Below are positions 27,230 through 36,629 of a DNA stretch of 64,000 nt, piece after piece. The stretch's first letter is position 1. Each line of letters starts with the position of its first letter. The notes beneath the pieces were generated by a model that had not been told where the DNA came from, did no database searches, and saw nothing but the letters and a program-made list of their open reading frames with translations. The stretch spans positions 1-64,000 of the forward strand of contig JAEYWD010000019.1 of NCBI GenBank assembly GCA_023429135.1. Direction: 5' to 3'. Both the position numbers and the translations under genes were made by a program. The DNA comes from Bacteroidota bacterium. Lineage in GTDB: Bacteria > Bacteroidota > Bacteroidia > Bacteroidales > JAAUTT01.

Positions 27230-30200
27230 ATGTTTTTGCGATTCCTGAAAATATCAATTGTTTTGGTTCTGGGTAGTTCTGTTTATGGAATTGTTAATGC
27301 GCAGCCTGATAACATATTGTGGTATGGAAAGGAACGGGAAATTCGCTATAAACCCGAGGGAAATGATTTTGTAATTACCAACGGCAAACTCAGGTTCAAC
27401 AGGGCTTTGTATGGATCTAATACAGCTTTTAGGGTTGAGGCAGGCGATTTGCCCGAATTCGCCATGTATCTTCCAGGTATGGGAGGAAATCTAAAATTTG
27501 GGTTAATTCATCCCAATGGGTCTAAATGGTTAATTGATGCCCAAAATATTACTGCCCGTTACCGTCCCGGTTCCATGCTTTATTCAATTTCCGATCCTGC
27601 TCTTGGTAAAGGGAGCATCCGCATTACTGTTCTGGCTCTATACGATTCAGAAGGAATGATTGTGAAGGTAGAACCAGTTAATGTACCTGCCAATGTTCAG
27701 CTTTTATGGGCTTTTGGAGGTGTGACAGGCAAAAAGTTCTCCCGTGACGGCGACCTGGGGGCTGATCCTGAATCGTCTTTCTACCTGAAAACTAAATATT
27801 GCAAGGATAATGAATTTGTTATTTCCCGGAATCAATTTCAGGTATATTACGGTTTAGCCGACAAGGAAAATAACAGTCGTAAGCCGGTTAGCGGAGTTTT
27901 TCCTCCCGATGCAAAAGTGAAAATTTCGGATGCCAACCAGCAAACCTCTCCAAACGATCTCTATAATTCTACAGCAACTCAAAATCCTTTAATTGCAGGT
28001 ATCGTTGATCTTTCGAAGCAGACGTCCTGGTTTCAGATGGGTGTACAGTCAAACCAGAAAGGTATGGAATATGCAGACTTACCCCTTCTGTTTTCAAAAG
28101 CTGACTCACAACGAAAAGCACTTGCCGAAAGAATTAAAATAAGTACACCCGATCCTTATATCAATGCTGTTGGCGGAGCTTTGGGCATTGCTGCTGATGC
28201 TGTGTGGGAAGATCCTTCTTTTTTGCATGGGGCCAATGCCTGGCGCATGAGATTACCTGGCTGGCGGGGGGCTTACATTGCCGATGCTCTGGCCTGGCAC
28301 AACCGTGCTAAGATGCACTTTACGGAGTATATCAAGGCGCAGTATCTTGAACCAGATTCGGGTCCAAATGTTCCCGACCCCAAAACCAACCTGGCACGTC
28401 AGGAGGAGAAAATGGGCAACTCCATTTTTACAAAGGGATACATCAGCCGTAATCCCGGAAAGATATCGAACCCACACCATTACGATATGAATCTGGTGTT
28501 TTTCGATCAGTTATTGCGACATTTCAGATGGACAGGAGATTCCGCATCATTGCGAGAATTGTGGCCCGCCATAAAACTTCATCTTGCCTGGGAAAAACGA
28601 TGCTTCGATGGTAACAACGATGGCCTTTACGATGCTTATTGCTGTATCTGGGCGAGCGATGCCTTGCAGTATAGCGGGGGAGGAGTTACGCATTCATCGG
28701 CTTACAATTATTTCGCCAATAAAACTGCTGCATTTTTGGCTGAGATCCTTGGCGACGATTCTACTCCATATCAGAACGAAGCTGCCAAAATTCTGACGGC
28801 CATGAACCAGAACTTTTGGCTGAAGGATAAGGGCTGGTTTGCCGAGTATAAAGATTTGCTCGGCCTGAAAAAGGTACACACTTCGGCTGCTTTATGGACT
28901 GTTTATCACACAATCGATTCGGAGGTTACAGATCCTTTTCAGTCGTACCAGATGTTGAGATATGTGGATACCCATATTCCTCACATACCTGTTAAGGCCA
29001 GGGGTGTAGAGAATGAATATTACACGCTTTCAACCACCAACTGGCAGCCTTATGCATGGTCGATCAACAACGTAGCTTCGGGCGAAATTTTTCATACGGC
29101 ACTAGCCTACTGGCTGACCGGAAGAAATGATGAAGCTTTTCGAATTGCCAAAAGTTCCCTGCTCGATTATCTGTACCTGGGTAGCAGCCCAGGAAACTTC
29201 GGACAATTATCTTTTTATGATGCTTTCCGTGGTGAACTTTACCGCGATTTTGCCGATGGTATTGGGATGGTGAGCCGTTCTCTTATAGAGGGATTATTTG
29301 GAATCCGGCCTGACAAAATGGACAATCGTTTGCTCATTGCTCCTGGATTTCCATCCGATTGGGATTCAGCTTCTTTAACAACTCCTGACATTGCATTACA
29401 ATTTAAAAGAAACAAGGCGACTGATAGCTACATCATCAAGAGCGAATATTTTAAAAATCAAAAACTCACAATACGATTAAAAGCACGGCACGTGAAGGTA
29501 AAATCGGTAATTGTAAATGGTAAGCCTGTAAAATGGTTTATCGCTAAAAATGCAATAGGTTTGCCTCAAATTGAAGTGGAATGTTCTCCGGCAGCGCAAT
29601 ACCGGATCGCTGTGGAATGGGTTGGAGGAGCTCCTGAAAAAGTTCAGGTTCCCCAGTTTGTTGCCAAAGGTGAAAGTATTCAATTAAAATCTGTTCAGGC
29701 TGAAATTCTGGAAGTGGCCGATTTACAGGGTTTATTTGAAAGTCCTGTCACATCCGTCAAAACTTTAAGCGCTAAAATAATTGGCGAAAATGGTTACCGC
29801 ACGGCATTTTTAAAACTTTGTCAGGGGCAGATGGAATGGTGGCAACCTATTGATGTGGAAGTACGTACGGCGGTTGAGATTATTCAAAATCAGACTTTTT
29901 CCGGCAAGGGTCTTTCTTTTACAGTAAGAAACAATTCTTCAGAACCTATGAGAGAGACTTTGAAATTGGGGAATTTTTCGCATAGCCTTCAATTACAGGC
30001 CAGAAGCCAATCAAGTGAAATAGCAGTTGCGGCTCAATATCTGATTCCTGGAACTAACACTGCTTCGGTTATTTTTAATAATCGGGAATATTCCCAAAAA
30101 CTTATCTGTTGGAATGTTGACTCAACACCCGGCGCAAACTATGAAACTGTAAGTTTAACCTCCGGTTTTAACGATGTGGTAACAAACATATTTCAAAACC

Positions 30201-30853
30201 AATATCTCTCTCCTCGTTCTCCGTATCCAACCCTGGCCATTCCTGTGCAAGGAATAGGCGACTGGTGTTCTTTTAAGGAAACGGAAGAAATTGACGACTC
30301 AGGCTTAAGAGCTAAAGCGGGTAACGCTAACCGGATCATGATACCTCAGGGTATTCCTTTTGCAACTCCCAGCGCAAAGGGCATTCCCAATATCTTATTT
30401 ACTTCACAATGGGATAATTACCCGAAAGAAGCCTCTGTTAAGCTCACAGGTAAAGCTTCGCATATTTACCTTTTAATGGCAGGCTCCACGCACCATATGC
30501 AGAGCCATTTCGATCAGGGAGAAGTTCGGGTGATATATGACGACGGAACTTCGGAAGTGCTTACTTTACGAAATCCAGATAATTGGTGGTCAATAGAGCA
30601 GGATTATTACGAAGATGGTTTTGCCTTTCGTGCTGGTATCCGACCGGTTCGCATTCATCTTAAAACCGGAGATGCAACTACCGAAAGTTACCCGGTACTT
30701 AATAAAAACAAAACAAATAAAATTCACGGCGGCGCGGCAACGGTGCTCGATTTGCCACTTGATGCGTCAAAGGAGCTGAACAAAATTATTCTTAAAACTT
30801 TTGCTAACGATGTTGTAATCGGTTTAATGGCAGTTACTGTTAGTCGTAAGTAG
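27230..30853 (+). CDS. DUF4450 domain protein, putative (alpha/alpha)6-barrel glycosidase
   Basis: 1207 residues with a signal peptide ending VNAQ. The N-terminal beta region (about 25-240), starting ILWYGKEREIRYKPEGNDFVI, fits DUF4450. The middle (about 290-720) looks like an (alpha/alpha)6 barrel of trehalase or rhamnosidase type (WRMRLPGWRGAYIADALAWHNRAK, WEKRCFDGNNDGLYDAYCCIWASD). A C-terminal beta region follows. Its position between GH2 and the acetylesterase makes it a candidate side-chain or alpha-L-rhamnosyl hydrolase. The reaction is not established from sequence. Confidence 0.75.
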   Translation: MFLRFLKISIVLVLGSSVYGIVNAQPDNILWYGKEREIRYKPEGNDFVITNGKLRFNRALYGSNTAFRVEAGDLPEFAMYLPGMGGNLKFGLIHPNGSKWLIDAQNITARYRPGSMLYSISDPALGKGSIRITVLALYDSEGMIVKVEPVNVPANVQLLWAFGGVTGKKFSRDGDLGADPESSFYLKTKYCKDNEFVISRNQFQVYYGLADKENNSRKPVSGVFPPDAKVKISDANQQTSPNDLYNSTATQNPLIAGIVDLSKQTSWFQMGVQSNQKGMEYADLPLLFSKADSQRKALAERIKISTPDPYINAVGGALGIAADAVWEDPSFLHGANAWRMRLPGWRGAYIADALAWHNRAKMHFTEYIKAQYLEPDSGPNVPDPKTNLARQEEKMGNSIFTKGYISRNPGKISNPHHYDMNLVFFDQLLRHFRWTGDSASLRELWPAIKLHLAWEKRCFDGNNDGLYDAYCCIWASDALQYSGGGVTHSSAYNYFANKTAAFLAEILGDDSTPYQNEAAKILTAMNQNFWLKDKGWFAEYKDLLGLKKVHTSAALWTVYHTIDSEVTDPFQSYQMLRYVDTHIPHIPVKARGVENEYYTLSTTNWQPYAWSINNVASGEIFHTALAYWLTGRNDEAFRIAKSSLLDYLYLGSSPGNFGQLSFYDAFRGELYRDFADGIGMVSRSLIEGLFGIRPDKMDNRLLIAPGFPSDWDSASLTTPDIALQFKRNKATDSYIIKSEYFKNQKLTIRLKARHVKVKSVIVNGKPVKWFIAKNAIGLPQIEVECSPAAQYRIAVEWVGGAPEKVQVPQFVAKGESIQLKSVQAEILEVADLQGLFESPVTSVKTLSAKIIGENGYRTAFLKLCQGQMEWWQPIDVEVRTAVEIIQNQTFSGKGLSFTVRNNSSEPMRETLKLGNFSHSLQLQARSQSSEIAVAAQYLIPGTNTASVIFNNREYSQKLICWNVDSTPGANYETVSLTSGFNDVVTNIFQNQYLSPRSPYPTLAIPVQGIGDWCSFKETEEIDDSGLRAKAGNANRIMIPQGIPFATPSAKGIPNILFTSQWDNYPKEASVKLTGKASHIYLLMAGSTHHMQSHFDQGEVRVIYDDGTSEVLTLRNPDNWWSIEQDYYEDGFAFRAGIRPVRIHLKTGDATTESYPVLNKNKTNKIHGGAATVLDLPLDASKELNKIILKTFANDVVIGLMAVTVSRK

Positions 30854-30889
30854 TAAGGAAAAACAGGATTAATAATATGAATAGATAAA

Positions 30890-31684
30890 ATGAAACAAAC
30901 TTTATTTTTTTTAATTGCTGCTCTTTTATTGGTGGCTTTTAAGAGCGATAAGCCCAAAACGGCTCTTTATATCATTGGCGATTCCACCGTTAAAAACGGC
31001 AGAGGTGATGGTGCCGGTGGATTACGTGGCTGGGGCGAGAAATTGGTGTTTTATTTCGATTCCACAAAAATTAACGTCGAAAATCATGCCCTGGGAGGAA
31101 CCAGCAGCCGTACTTTTCAGACACGGGGATTGTGGGATGCTGTGCTGCGAAAGATCAAAAAAGGAGATTATGTATTGATGCAGTTTGGGCATAACGATGG
31201 CGGTGCTTTAAACGACAGTACCCGTGCCCGTGGAACCATAAAAGGAATAGGAGAGGATTCAGTCGAAATTGACAATATCCTCACAAAAAAACATGAAGTG
31301 GTTCATAGTTATGGCTGGTATATGCGTAAAATGGTTCGCGAAACCAAAGCCAAAGGTGGTATTCCTGTTATCGTTACGCCCATTCCGCGTAACGACTGGA
31401 AAGATGGTAAAATAATACGCACTTCCGGGAGTTACCCCGACTGGGCCAAAGATATTGCCCGGCAGGAAAATATTCAGTATATCGACATGAATAAAGTTTT
31501 ATCCGAAAAGCTCGATACTTACGGAGAAAACCAGGTAACTGAGATATACTTTTTCAAACGCGATCATACACATCCCACCGAAGAAGGCGCAAAACTTATT
31601 GCCTCGTTAATGGCTCAGGAGATAAAAGCCTTACAGGGTTGTAAACTGAAACGCTATCTGGTAAAAAAGCCTGCTATTAAATAA
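30890..31684 (+). CDS. Rhamnogalacturonan acetylesterase, CE12 family
   Basis: 264-residue SGNH esterase that removes acetyl groups from rhamnogalacturonan-I. Block I is GDSTVKNG with the nucleophile Ser32; the GGTSSRTF and FGHNDGG blocks supply the oxyanion residues; DHTHPTEEGA holds catalytic Asp225 and His228. A short hydrophobic N-terminus (residues 3-17) is the probable export signal. It lies 6 bases before the PL11 lyase, so deacetylation and cleavage of the same backbone are co-expressed. Confidence 0.93.
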   Translation: MKQTLFFLIAALLLVAFKSDKPKTALYIIGDSTVKNGRGDGAGGLRGWGEKLVFYFDSTKINVENHALGGTSSRTFQTRGLWDAVLRKIKKGDYVLMQFGHNDGGALNDSTRARGTIKGIGEDSVEIDNILTKKHEVVHSYGWYMRKMVRETKAKGGIPVIVTPIPRNDWKDGKIIRTSGSYPDWAKDIARQENIQYIDMNKVLSEKLDTYGENQVTEIYFFKRDHTHPTEEGAKLIASLMAQEIKALQGCKLKRYLVKKPAIK

Positions 31685-31690
31685 CAGATC

Positions 31691-33592
31691 ATGAAAAAGA
31701 TCAAGAATATTGCATTTCCTTTTCTTTTCATATGCTTTGCCTCAGGTGTAATGGCTCAGCGACAAATGGAATATTTATCACGGGGATTGGTGGCAGTCCA
31801 GGCTGGCCGCGACAGTGTTTTCCTGAGTTGGCGATTGTTATATTCCGATGCTGAAAATGCTGAGTTCGATGTATACCGTCAAGCAGGAAAAGCGAAGCCT
31901 GTCAAACTGAATACCAAACCTGTTCGCGAAGCTACATCGTTAATGGATTTATCTCGCCTAGCCATCGGGAAATATACCTATAGGGTAAAACCTTTAAAAG
32001 GAGGAGAGGAAGGAGTTTTTGTTTTCGAAAAGAAGATAGATGGAGTTCCCTGGTTTACCCTCAATCTGCAAACGCCCGACAAATATTCGCCCGGAGATAT
32101 AGCACCCGGAGACCTCGATGGAGATGGGGATTATGAACTGGTAGTCCACATGACCGGCATTGGTCGTGATAACAGCCATCGTGGCATGACCGATGCTCCC
32201 ATTTTTCATGCTTATAAAATGGATGGCACTCTTTTATGGAGTATCAATCTGGGAAAAAATATCAGAGAAGGAGCGCATTATACACAATTTCTGGTATACG
32301 ACTTTGATGGAGATGGTCGGGCCGAGGTGGCGATGAAAACCGCCGACGGAACAATTGATGGGAAAGGTAATATTATTGGCGACTCTGTAGTCGATCACCG
32401 CAATGCTGAGGGGCATATTGTACGTGGCCCTGAATTTTTGACTGTATTCGACGGTTTAACGGGAGCAGCCATGTCTACTGTGAAATACTGGCCTCCACGT
32501 CATCCGGTAAATGAAAATCCTCCTCCAGATGAGATGAAACAGATATGGGGCGATGGCAATGCAAATCGTTCCGAGCGATATCTCGCCTGCGTGGCTTATC
32601 TCGATGGGGAAAGACCTTCGATAGTGATGTGCCGTGGCTATTACACAAGAGCTTCTTTGTCGGCCTGGGATTGGCGTAACGGAAAACTTAGCCAACGCTG
32701 GTTATTCGATAGCGACGATCCTGCAAAAGACAATCGGGCCTACCGCGGACAGGGAAATCACAACCTCAGCGTAGGCGATGTGGATGGCGATGGCTGCGAT
32801 GAAATTATTTACGGAGCTGCCGCAATTGATAACGATGGCAAAGGCCTTTATTCAACAGGCCTCGGACATGCCGATGCAATGCATTTTTCGGACCTGGACC
32901 CCACTCGCCCGGGTTTGGAAGTTTTCAACATTCAGGAACGCTTTGGCGCTGCCGGCCTTAACTTGCGTGATGCCAAAACAGGAGAAATGCTCTGGAAAGT
33001 TGCTTCGGTGAAGGCTGCTGATGAGGGCGGTGATAAAGGGGAAGGTCCCGGTCGCGGCGTTTCTTTTAATGTCGATCCCCGTTACCCAGGCAACGAATGC
33101 TGGGTTTTTGGTGCCGGACTCAATGGAATGTGGAATGCTCAGGGTGAAAAGATTTCTGAAACGACTCCCAATACCTGCAATTTTGCTGTCTGGTGGGATG
33201 GCGACCTGTTACGCGAATTGCTCGATAAAAATATGGTATTGAAATGGAACTGGGAGACAGAAAAAGTTGATCCGCTCCTGATTGCCGAAGGTTGCATGAG
33301 CAACAATGGCACTAAGTCAACTCCTGCATTAAGCGCCGATTTGTTTGGCGACTGGCGCGAAGAGGTGGTGCTGCGAACAACCGATAACAAGTCGTTGCGG
33401 ATATTCACCACAACAGTTCCTACAAAATACCGTTTTGTTACCCTGATGCACGATCCCATTTATCGTTTGAGTGTGGCATGGCAGAATGTAGCATATAACC
33501 AGCCTCCGCACCCTGGTTTTTATATTGGCGGGGAAATGGCTAAATTGCCAAAGCCGGAGTTGAAACTGGTGAAAAGGAATGTAACAAAATAA
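31691..33592 (+). CDS. Rhamnogalacturonan lyase, PL11 family
   Basis: 633 residues with a signal ending VMAQ. After an N-terminal Fn3-like region (about 25-115) comes the eight-bladed propeller of PL11 with repeated calcium-binding loops: GDLDGDGDYELV, YDFDGDGRAEV and GDVDGDGCDEII. The matching RG-type pieces (YFARGY-like CRGYYTRAS, GLGHADAMHFSDLDP, WWDGDLLREL) are all present. It cleaves the rhamnose-galacturonate backbone by beta-elimination, leaving unsaturated uronides for the GH105 enzymes downstream. Full length and intact. Confidence 0.95.
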   Translation: MKKIKNIAFPFLFICFASGVMAQRQMEYLSRGLVAVQAGRDSVFLSWRLLYSDAENAEFDVYRQAGKAKPVKLNTKPVREATSLMDLSRLAIGKYTYRVKPLKGGEEGVFVFEKKIDGVPWFTLNLQTPDKYSPGDIAPGDLDGDGDYELVVHMTGIGRDNSHRGMTDAPIFHAYKMDGTLLWSINLGKNIREGAHYTQFLVYDFDGDGRAEVAMKTADGTIDGKGNIIGDSVVDHRNAEGHIVRGPEFLTVFDGLTGAAMSTVKYWPPRHPVNENPPPDEMKQIWGDGNANRSERYLACVAYLDGERPSIVMCRGYYTRASLSAWDWRNGKLSQRWLFDSDDPAKDNRAYRGQGNHNLSVGDVDGDGCDEIIYGAAAIDNDGKGLYSTGLGHADAMHFSDLDPTRPGLEVFNIQERFGAAGLNLRDAKTGEMLWKVASVKAADEGGDKGEGPGRGVSFNVDPRYPGNECWVFGAGLNGMWNAQGEKISETTPNTCNFAVWWDGDLLRELLDKNMVLKWNWETEKVDPLLIAEGCMSNNGTKSTPALSADLFGDWREEVVLRTTDNKSLRIFTTTVPTKYRFVTLMHDPIYRLSVAWQNVAYNQPPHPGFYIGGEMAKLPKPELKLVKRNVTK

Positions 33593-33636
33593 ATATTATT
33601 ATTCTCAAACTCGGGAGGGTGTCTGAAAAATAGAAA

Positions 33637-33719
33637 GAGGTTGTGTGAAAATGCCGGACACTGAGCTTGTCGAAGTGTAACTTGCTTATTTAAAATAAGG
33701 TTTCGACAGGCTCAACCTC
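33637..33719. repeat. Imperfect inverted repeat in the RG-I PUL
   Basis: TGAGCTTGTCGAA (33662-33674) pairs with TTCGACAGGCTCA (33702-33714) with one wobble. GAGGTTG (33637-33643) and CAACCTC (33713-33719) form overlapping outer arms. This GAGCTTGTCGAA type of palindrome is a common dispersed intergenic repeat. It has no T run, so it is not called a terminator. Confidence 0.65.
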
Positions 33720-33780
33720 CAGATAGAGACTAATTAAACAGCCTCTTAAAATGTGAATAACAACTAAATACTATAAAATA

Positions 33781-35118
33781 ATGAAAGGAAAACTGATCGC
33801 AATTTTGATTCTGTTCGTTGGCCTTAACGCCCAGGCACAGAAAGTAAACGATTCAAATTCGCCGCTTCATTTAATGAAGCCCAGCTATGATACTCCTTAT
33901 GGTAACCCCGAAGTGAAGAGCATTACTGAAGTCTTAGACCGGGTTTATAACTACCTCAATCAGGTTACTCCCTCAGTTTTATTAAATAAGGATACTCAGC
34001 AGGAGATAAAGGATTACTCTAAAATAGATGAGAAAACCATTTTTAAACCGGGCGACTTCAGGTTGATCAGTTACGAATGGGGTGTTACCTATGCAGGTAT
34101 GTTGCTTGCTACCGAAACTACCGGCGATCCAAAATATGCAGCATATACTAAAAGCAGGTTAAAATTTCTGGCCGACATCCGTCCATGGTTTGTAAAACTC
34201 GAAGAAAAAAAGCCGGATGCAAAACATGCCATGCTGAGAACCCTTCATCCACATGCGTTGGACGATTGCGGTGCTGTTTGTGCTGCCATGATTAAAACAC
34301 AACGTGCGGGCTTCGAGGGAGATCTTAATTCTTACATCAAAAGTTTTATCGATTATATCAGTACCAAAGAATTTCGGTTGTCCGACGGTACTCTGGCCCG
34401 CAACCGTCCTTTACCCGATGCCATTTGGCTCGACGATCTTTTTATGAGCGTTCCTGCATTGGCACAAATGGGTAAACTTACCGGCGACCAGAAATATTTC
34501 GACGATGGGGTTAAACAAGTACTTCAGTTTTCCGAACGGATGTTTAATTATGAAAAGGGTTTGTTTATGCATGGATGGATTCAGGGCATGAATGAACATC
34601 CGCAGTTTCATTGGGCACGCGCCAATGGTTGGGCGGTAATGACCATGGTAGAGCTACTCGAGGTACTTCCTGAAAATCACCCTGGTCGCGCAAAAGTGCT
34701 CGATATTCTGCGCAAACACATTCGTGGATTGGCAAACTACCAATCGGGTAAAGGTTTTTGGCATCAGTTAATTGATCAGAACGACTCTTATCTCGAAACT
34801 TCAGCAACGGCAATCTATACCTATTCTATCACCAGAGCTATTAACCGGGGGTACGTGGATGCTGCGGTATATGGCCCAATGGCTTGTTTGGCCTGGAATG
34901 CAGTTGCCAGTCAGGTAAATGACAAAGGACAGGTGGAAGGAACATGCGTGGGGACCGGCATGGGCTTCGATCCTGCTTTCTATAAATACCGTCCCATCAA
35001 TGTTTATGCCGCTCACGGATACGGACCGGTTCTTCTGGCAGGAGCCGAAATGGTTCAACTTGTTAAAAATTTTAAGATAGATATTAATGACAGCGCTTTA
35101 ATTCTGTACAAACAGTAA
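33781..35118 (+). CDS. Unsaturated rhamnogalacturonyl hydrolase, GH105 (first)
   Basis: 445 residues with a signal ending AQAQ at residue 20. It is an (alpha/alpha)6 barrel of the YteR/YesR type. HPHALDDCGA holds the catalytic Asp pair (161-162), and WARANGW (278-284) and the TSATAIYTYSITRAI block match GH88/GH105. It hydrates and releases the unsaturated galacturonic acid that PL11 leaves at the non-reducing end. The two GH105 genes here are clearly different (445 and 377 residues) and not a recent duplication. Confidence 0.92.
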   Translation: MKGKLIAILILFVGLNAQAQKVNDSNSPLHLMKPSYDTPYGNPEVKSITEVLDRVYNYLNQVTPSVLLNKDTQQEIKDYSKIDEKTIFKPGDFRLISYEWGVTYAGMLLATETTGDPKYAAYTKSRLKFLADIRPWFVKLEEKKPDAKHAMLRTLHPHALDDCGAVCAAMIKTQRAGFEGDLNSYIKSFIDYISTKEFRLSDGTLARNRPLPDAIWLDDLFMSVPALAQMGKLTGDQKYFDDGVKQVLQFSERMFNYEKGLFMHGWIQGMNEHPQFHWARANGWAVMTMVELLEVLPENHPGRAKVLDILRKHIRGLANYQSGKGFWHQLIDQNDSYLETSATAIYTYSITRAINRGYVDAAVYGPMACLAWNAVASQVNDKGQVEGTCVGTGMGFDPAFYKYRPINVYAAHGYGPVLLAGAEMVQLVKNFKIDINDSALILYKQ

Positions 35119-35210
35119 ATTTAGGGGTATAGGTTTTAGGTCGTTAGGCATAGGAATAAAAATCCCTTGCATTTAATTTCAAATAGGAACAACTTTAAAT
35201 TATAACATTT

Positions 35211-36344
35211 ATGAAATTCATAAAATTAAACCTCATACAGTTAATCATATTGTTGACTTTTAGTTCAGTCGGTGCCCAAAATCTACCTTCCAAAAAGGAA
35301 GTATTGGATCAGATGATTCTTACCAATTCCTATTTCATGAATAAGTGGCCTGATCCGGGAGTTGTAATTGTTACCAATAAAACCCGTCAAAGTAACATCT
35401 GGACACGGGCTGTGTATTATGAAGGATTGATGGAGCTTTACAAGATCAACAAGGATAAAGCATATTACGATTATGCCGTTAAATGGGGCGAGTCGCACAA
35501 ATGGGGTCTGAATGGTGGAAAATGGACAAGAAATGCTGATAATCATTGCTGCGGTCAGACTTACATCGACCTTTACCTGATGGACAAAAAGCCCGAATAT
35601 ATTGCCGACATAAAAGCATCCATCGATTCTATGATGAAGACTCCGAAAATTGACGACTGGAACTGGATCGATGCTTTCCAAATGGCTATGCCTGTATTTG
35701 CCCGTCTTGGAGTCTTATATAACGATAATCGCTATTACGAACGAATGTTCGAGATGTACAATTACAGCAAAACAGTGCAGGGAGGAAAAGGCTTATTCAA
35801 TCCTGAAGATAATCTCTGGTGGCGCGATAAGGATTTTGTGGCTCCTTATAAAGAACCCAATGGTCAGGATTGCTACTGGTCGCGCGGAAATGGCTGGGTG
35901 GTAGCTGCTCTGGTACGCGTACTTGAAATTATGCCTAAAAATGCTCCGCATCGTAAGGAATACCAAAAAATGCTTGTGAAGATGCTCGAAGCGCTGGTTC
36001 CCATTCAACGTACCGACGGTTTCTGGAATGCAAGTCTGCACGATCCCAATAACTTTGGCGGCAAGGAAACTACCGGAACTGCTCTTTTTGTTTATGGTAT
36101 GGCATACGGGGTAAATAACGGTATTATCAGCAGCAAAAAGTATATGCCTGTAATTGAAAAAGCATGGAATGCCATGTCGAAAGAGGCTGTTCACTCCAAT
36201 GGATTTTTAGGTTATGTGCAGGGAACGGGCAAACAACCTTCGGAAGGTCAACCTGTAACCTATACCAATACGCCCGATTTTGAGGATTATGGATTAGGTT
36301 GCTTTCTGCTTGCCGGCAGCGAAGTGTATAAACTGGCAAAATAG
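35211..36344 (+). CDS. Unsaturated rhamnogalacturonyl hydrolase, GH105 (second)
   Basis: 377 residues with a signal ending VGAQ at residue 23. GH105 features: NADNHCCGQTYIDLY (108-122) with the catalytic Asp, WSRGNGWVVAALVRVLEIMP (223-242), and GKETTGTALFVYGMAYGVN. Usual length for the family. Having two GH105 enzymes suggests different linkages or substituents next to the unsaturated sugar. Confidence 0.92.
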   Translation: MKFIKLNLIQLIILLTFSSVGAQNLPSKKEVLDQMILTNSYFMNKWPDPGVVIVTNKTRQSNIWTRAVYYEGLMELYKINKDKAYYDYAVKWGESHKWGLNGGKWTRNADNHCCGQTYIDLYLMDKKPEYIADIKASIDSMMKTPKIDDWNWIDAFQMAMPVFARLGVLYNDNRYYERMFEMYNYSKTVQGGKGLFNPEDNLWWRDKDFVAPYKEPNGQDCYWSRGNGWVVAALVRVLEIMPKNAPHRKEYQKMLVKMLEALVPIQRTDGFWNASLHDPNNFGGKETTGTALFVYGMAYGVNNGIISSKKYMPVIEKAWNAMSKEAVHSNGFLGYVQGTGKQPSEGQPVTYTNTPDFEDYGLGCFLLAGSEVYKLAK

Positions 36345-36400
36345 GAAGAGCAGTCCTCAGATCTCAGACGATAGTCGGCAGATAGAAATTCTTAGGAACA

Positions 36401-36566
36401 CCTCACCCCCAACCCCTCTCCTCAAAGAGAGGGGAGTAGTTAAGGGGCTCTATCAAGGTTGTTCTCTCTGATGAGGATTTAGGATGAATTAATTTTAAGA
36501 CATCACTTGATACTCAATGGCAAACCGGAGCGGTCACCCTCTCTGGAGGAGAGGGCAGGGGTGAGG
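36401..36566. repeat. MITE-like element with CCTCACCCC / GGGGTGAGG ends
   Basis: Terminal inverted repeats CCTCACCCC (36401-36409) and GGGGTGAGG (36558-36566) flank an internal hairpin CCCCTCTC (36413-36420) with GAGAGGGG (36427-36434). It is about 166 bp, non-coding, and related to the element at 50480-50637. It fills most of the gap before the esterase gene. Confidence 0.7.
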
Positions 36567-36629
36567 TTTTAATTGTCTTCTCTCTGTGGTTCCGTTTAAC
36601 TTTTTGCATCACCTTTCATATATCTAAAA

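Noticed and set aside
36413..36434. CCCCTCTC/GAGAGGGG hairpin as a transcription terminator
   Set aside because: No T run follows and the same hairpin recurs inside a repeat element with defined ends.
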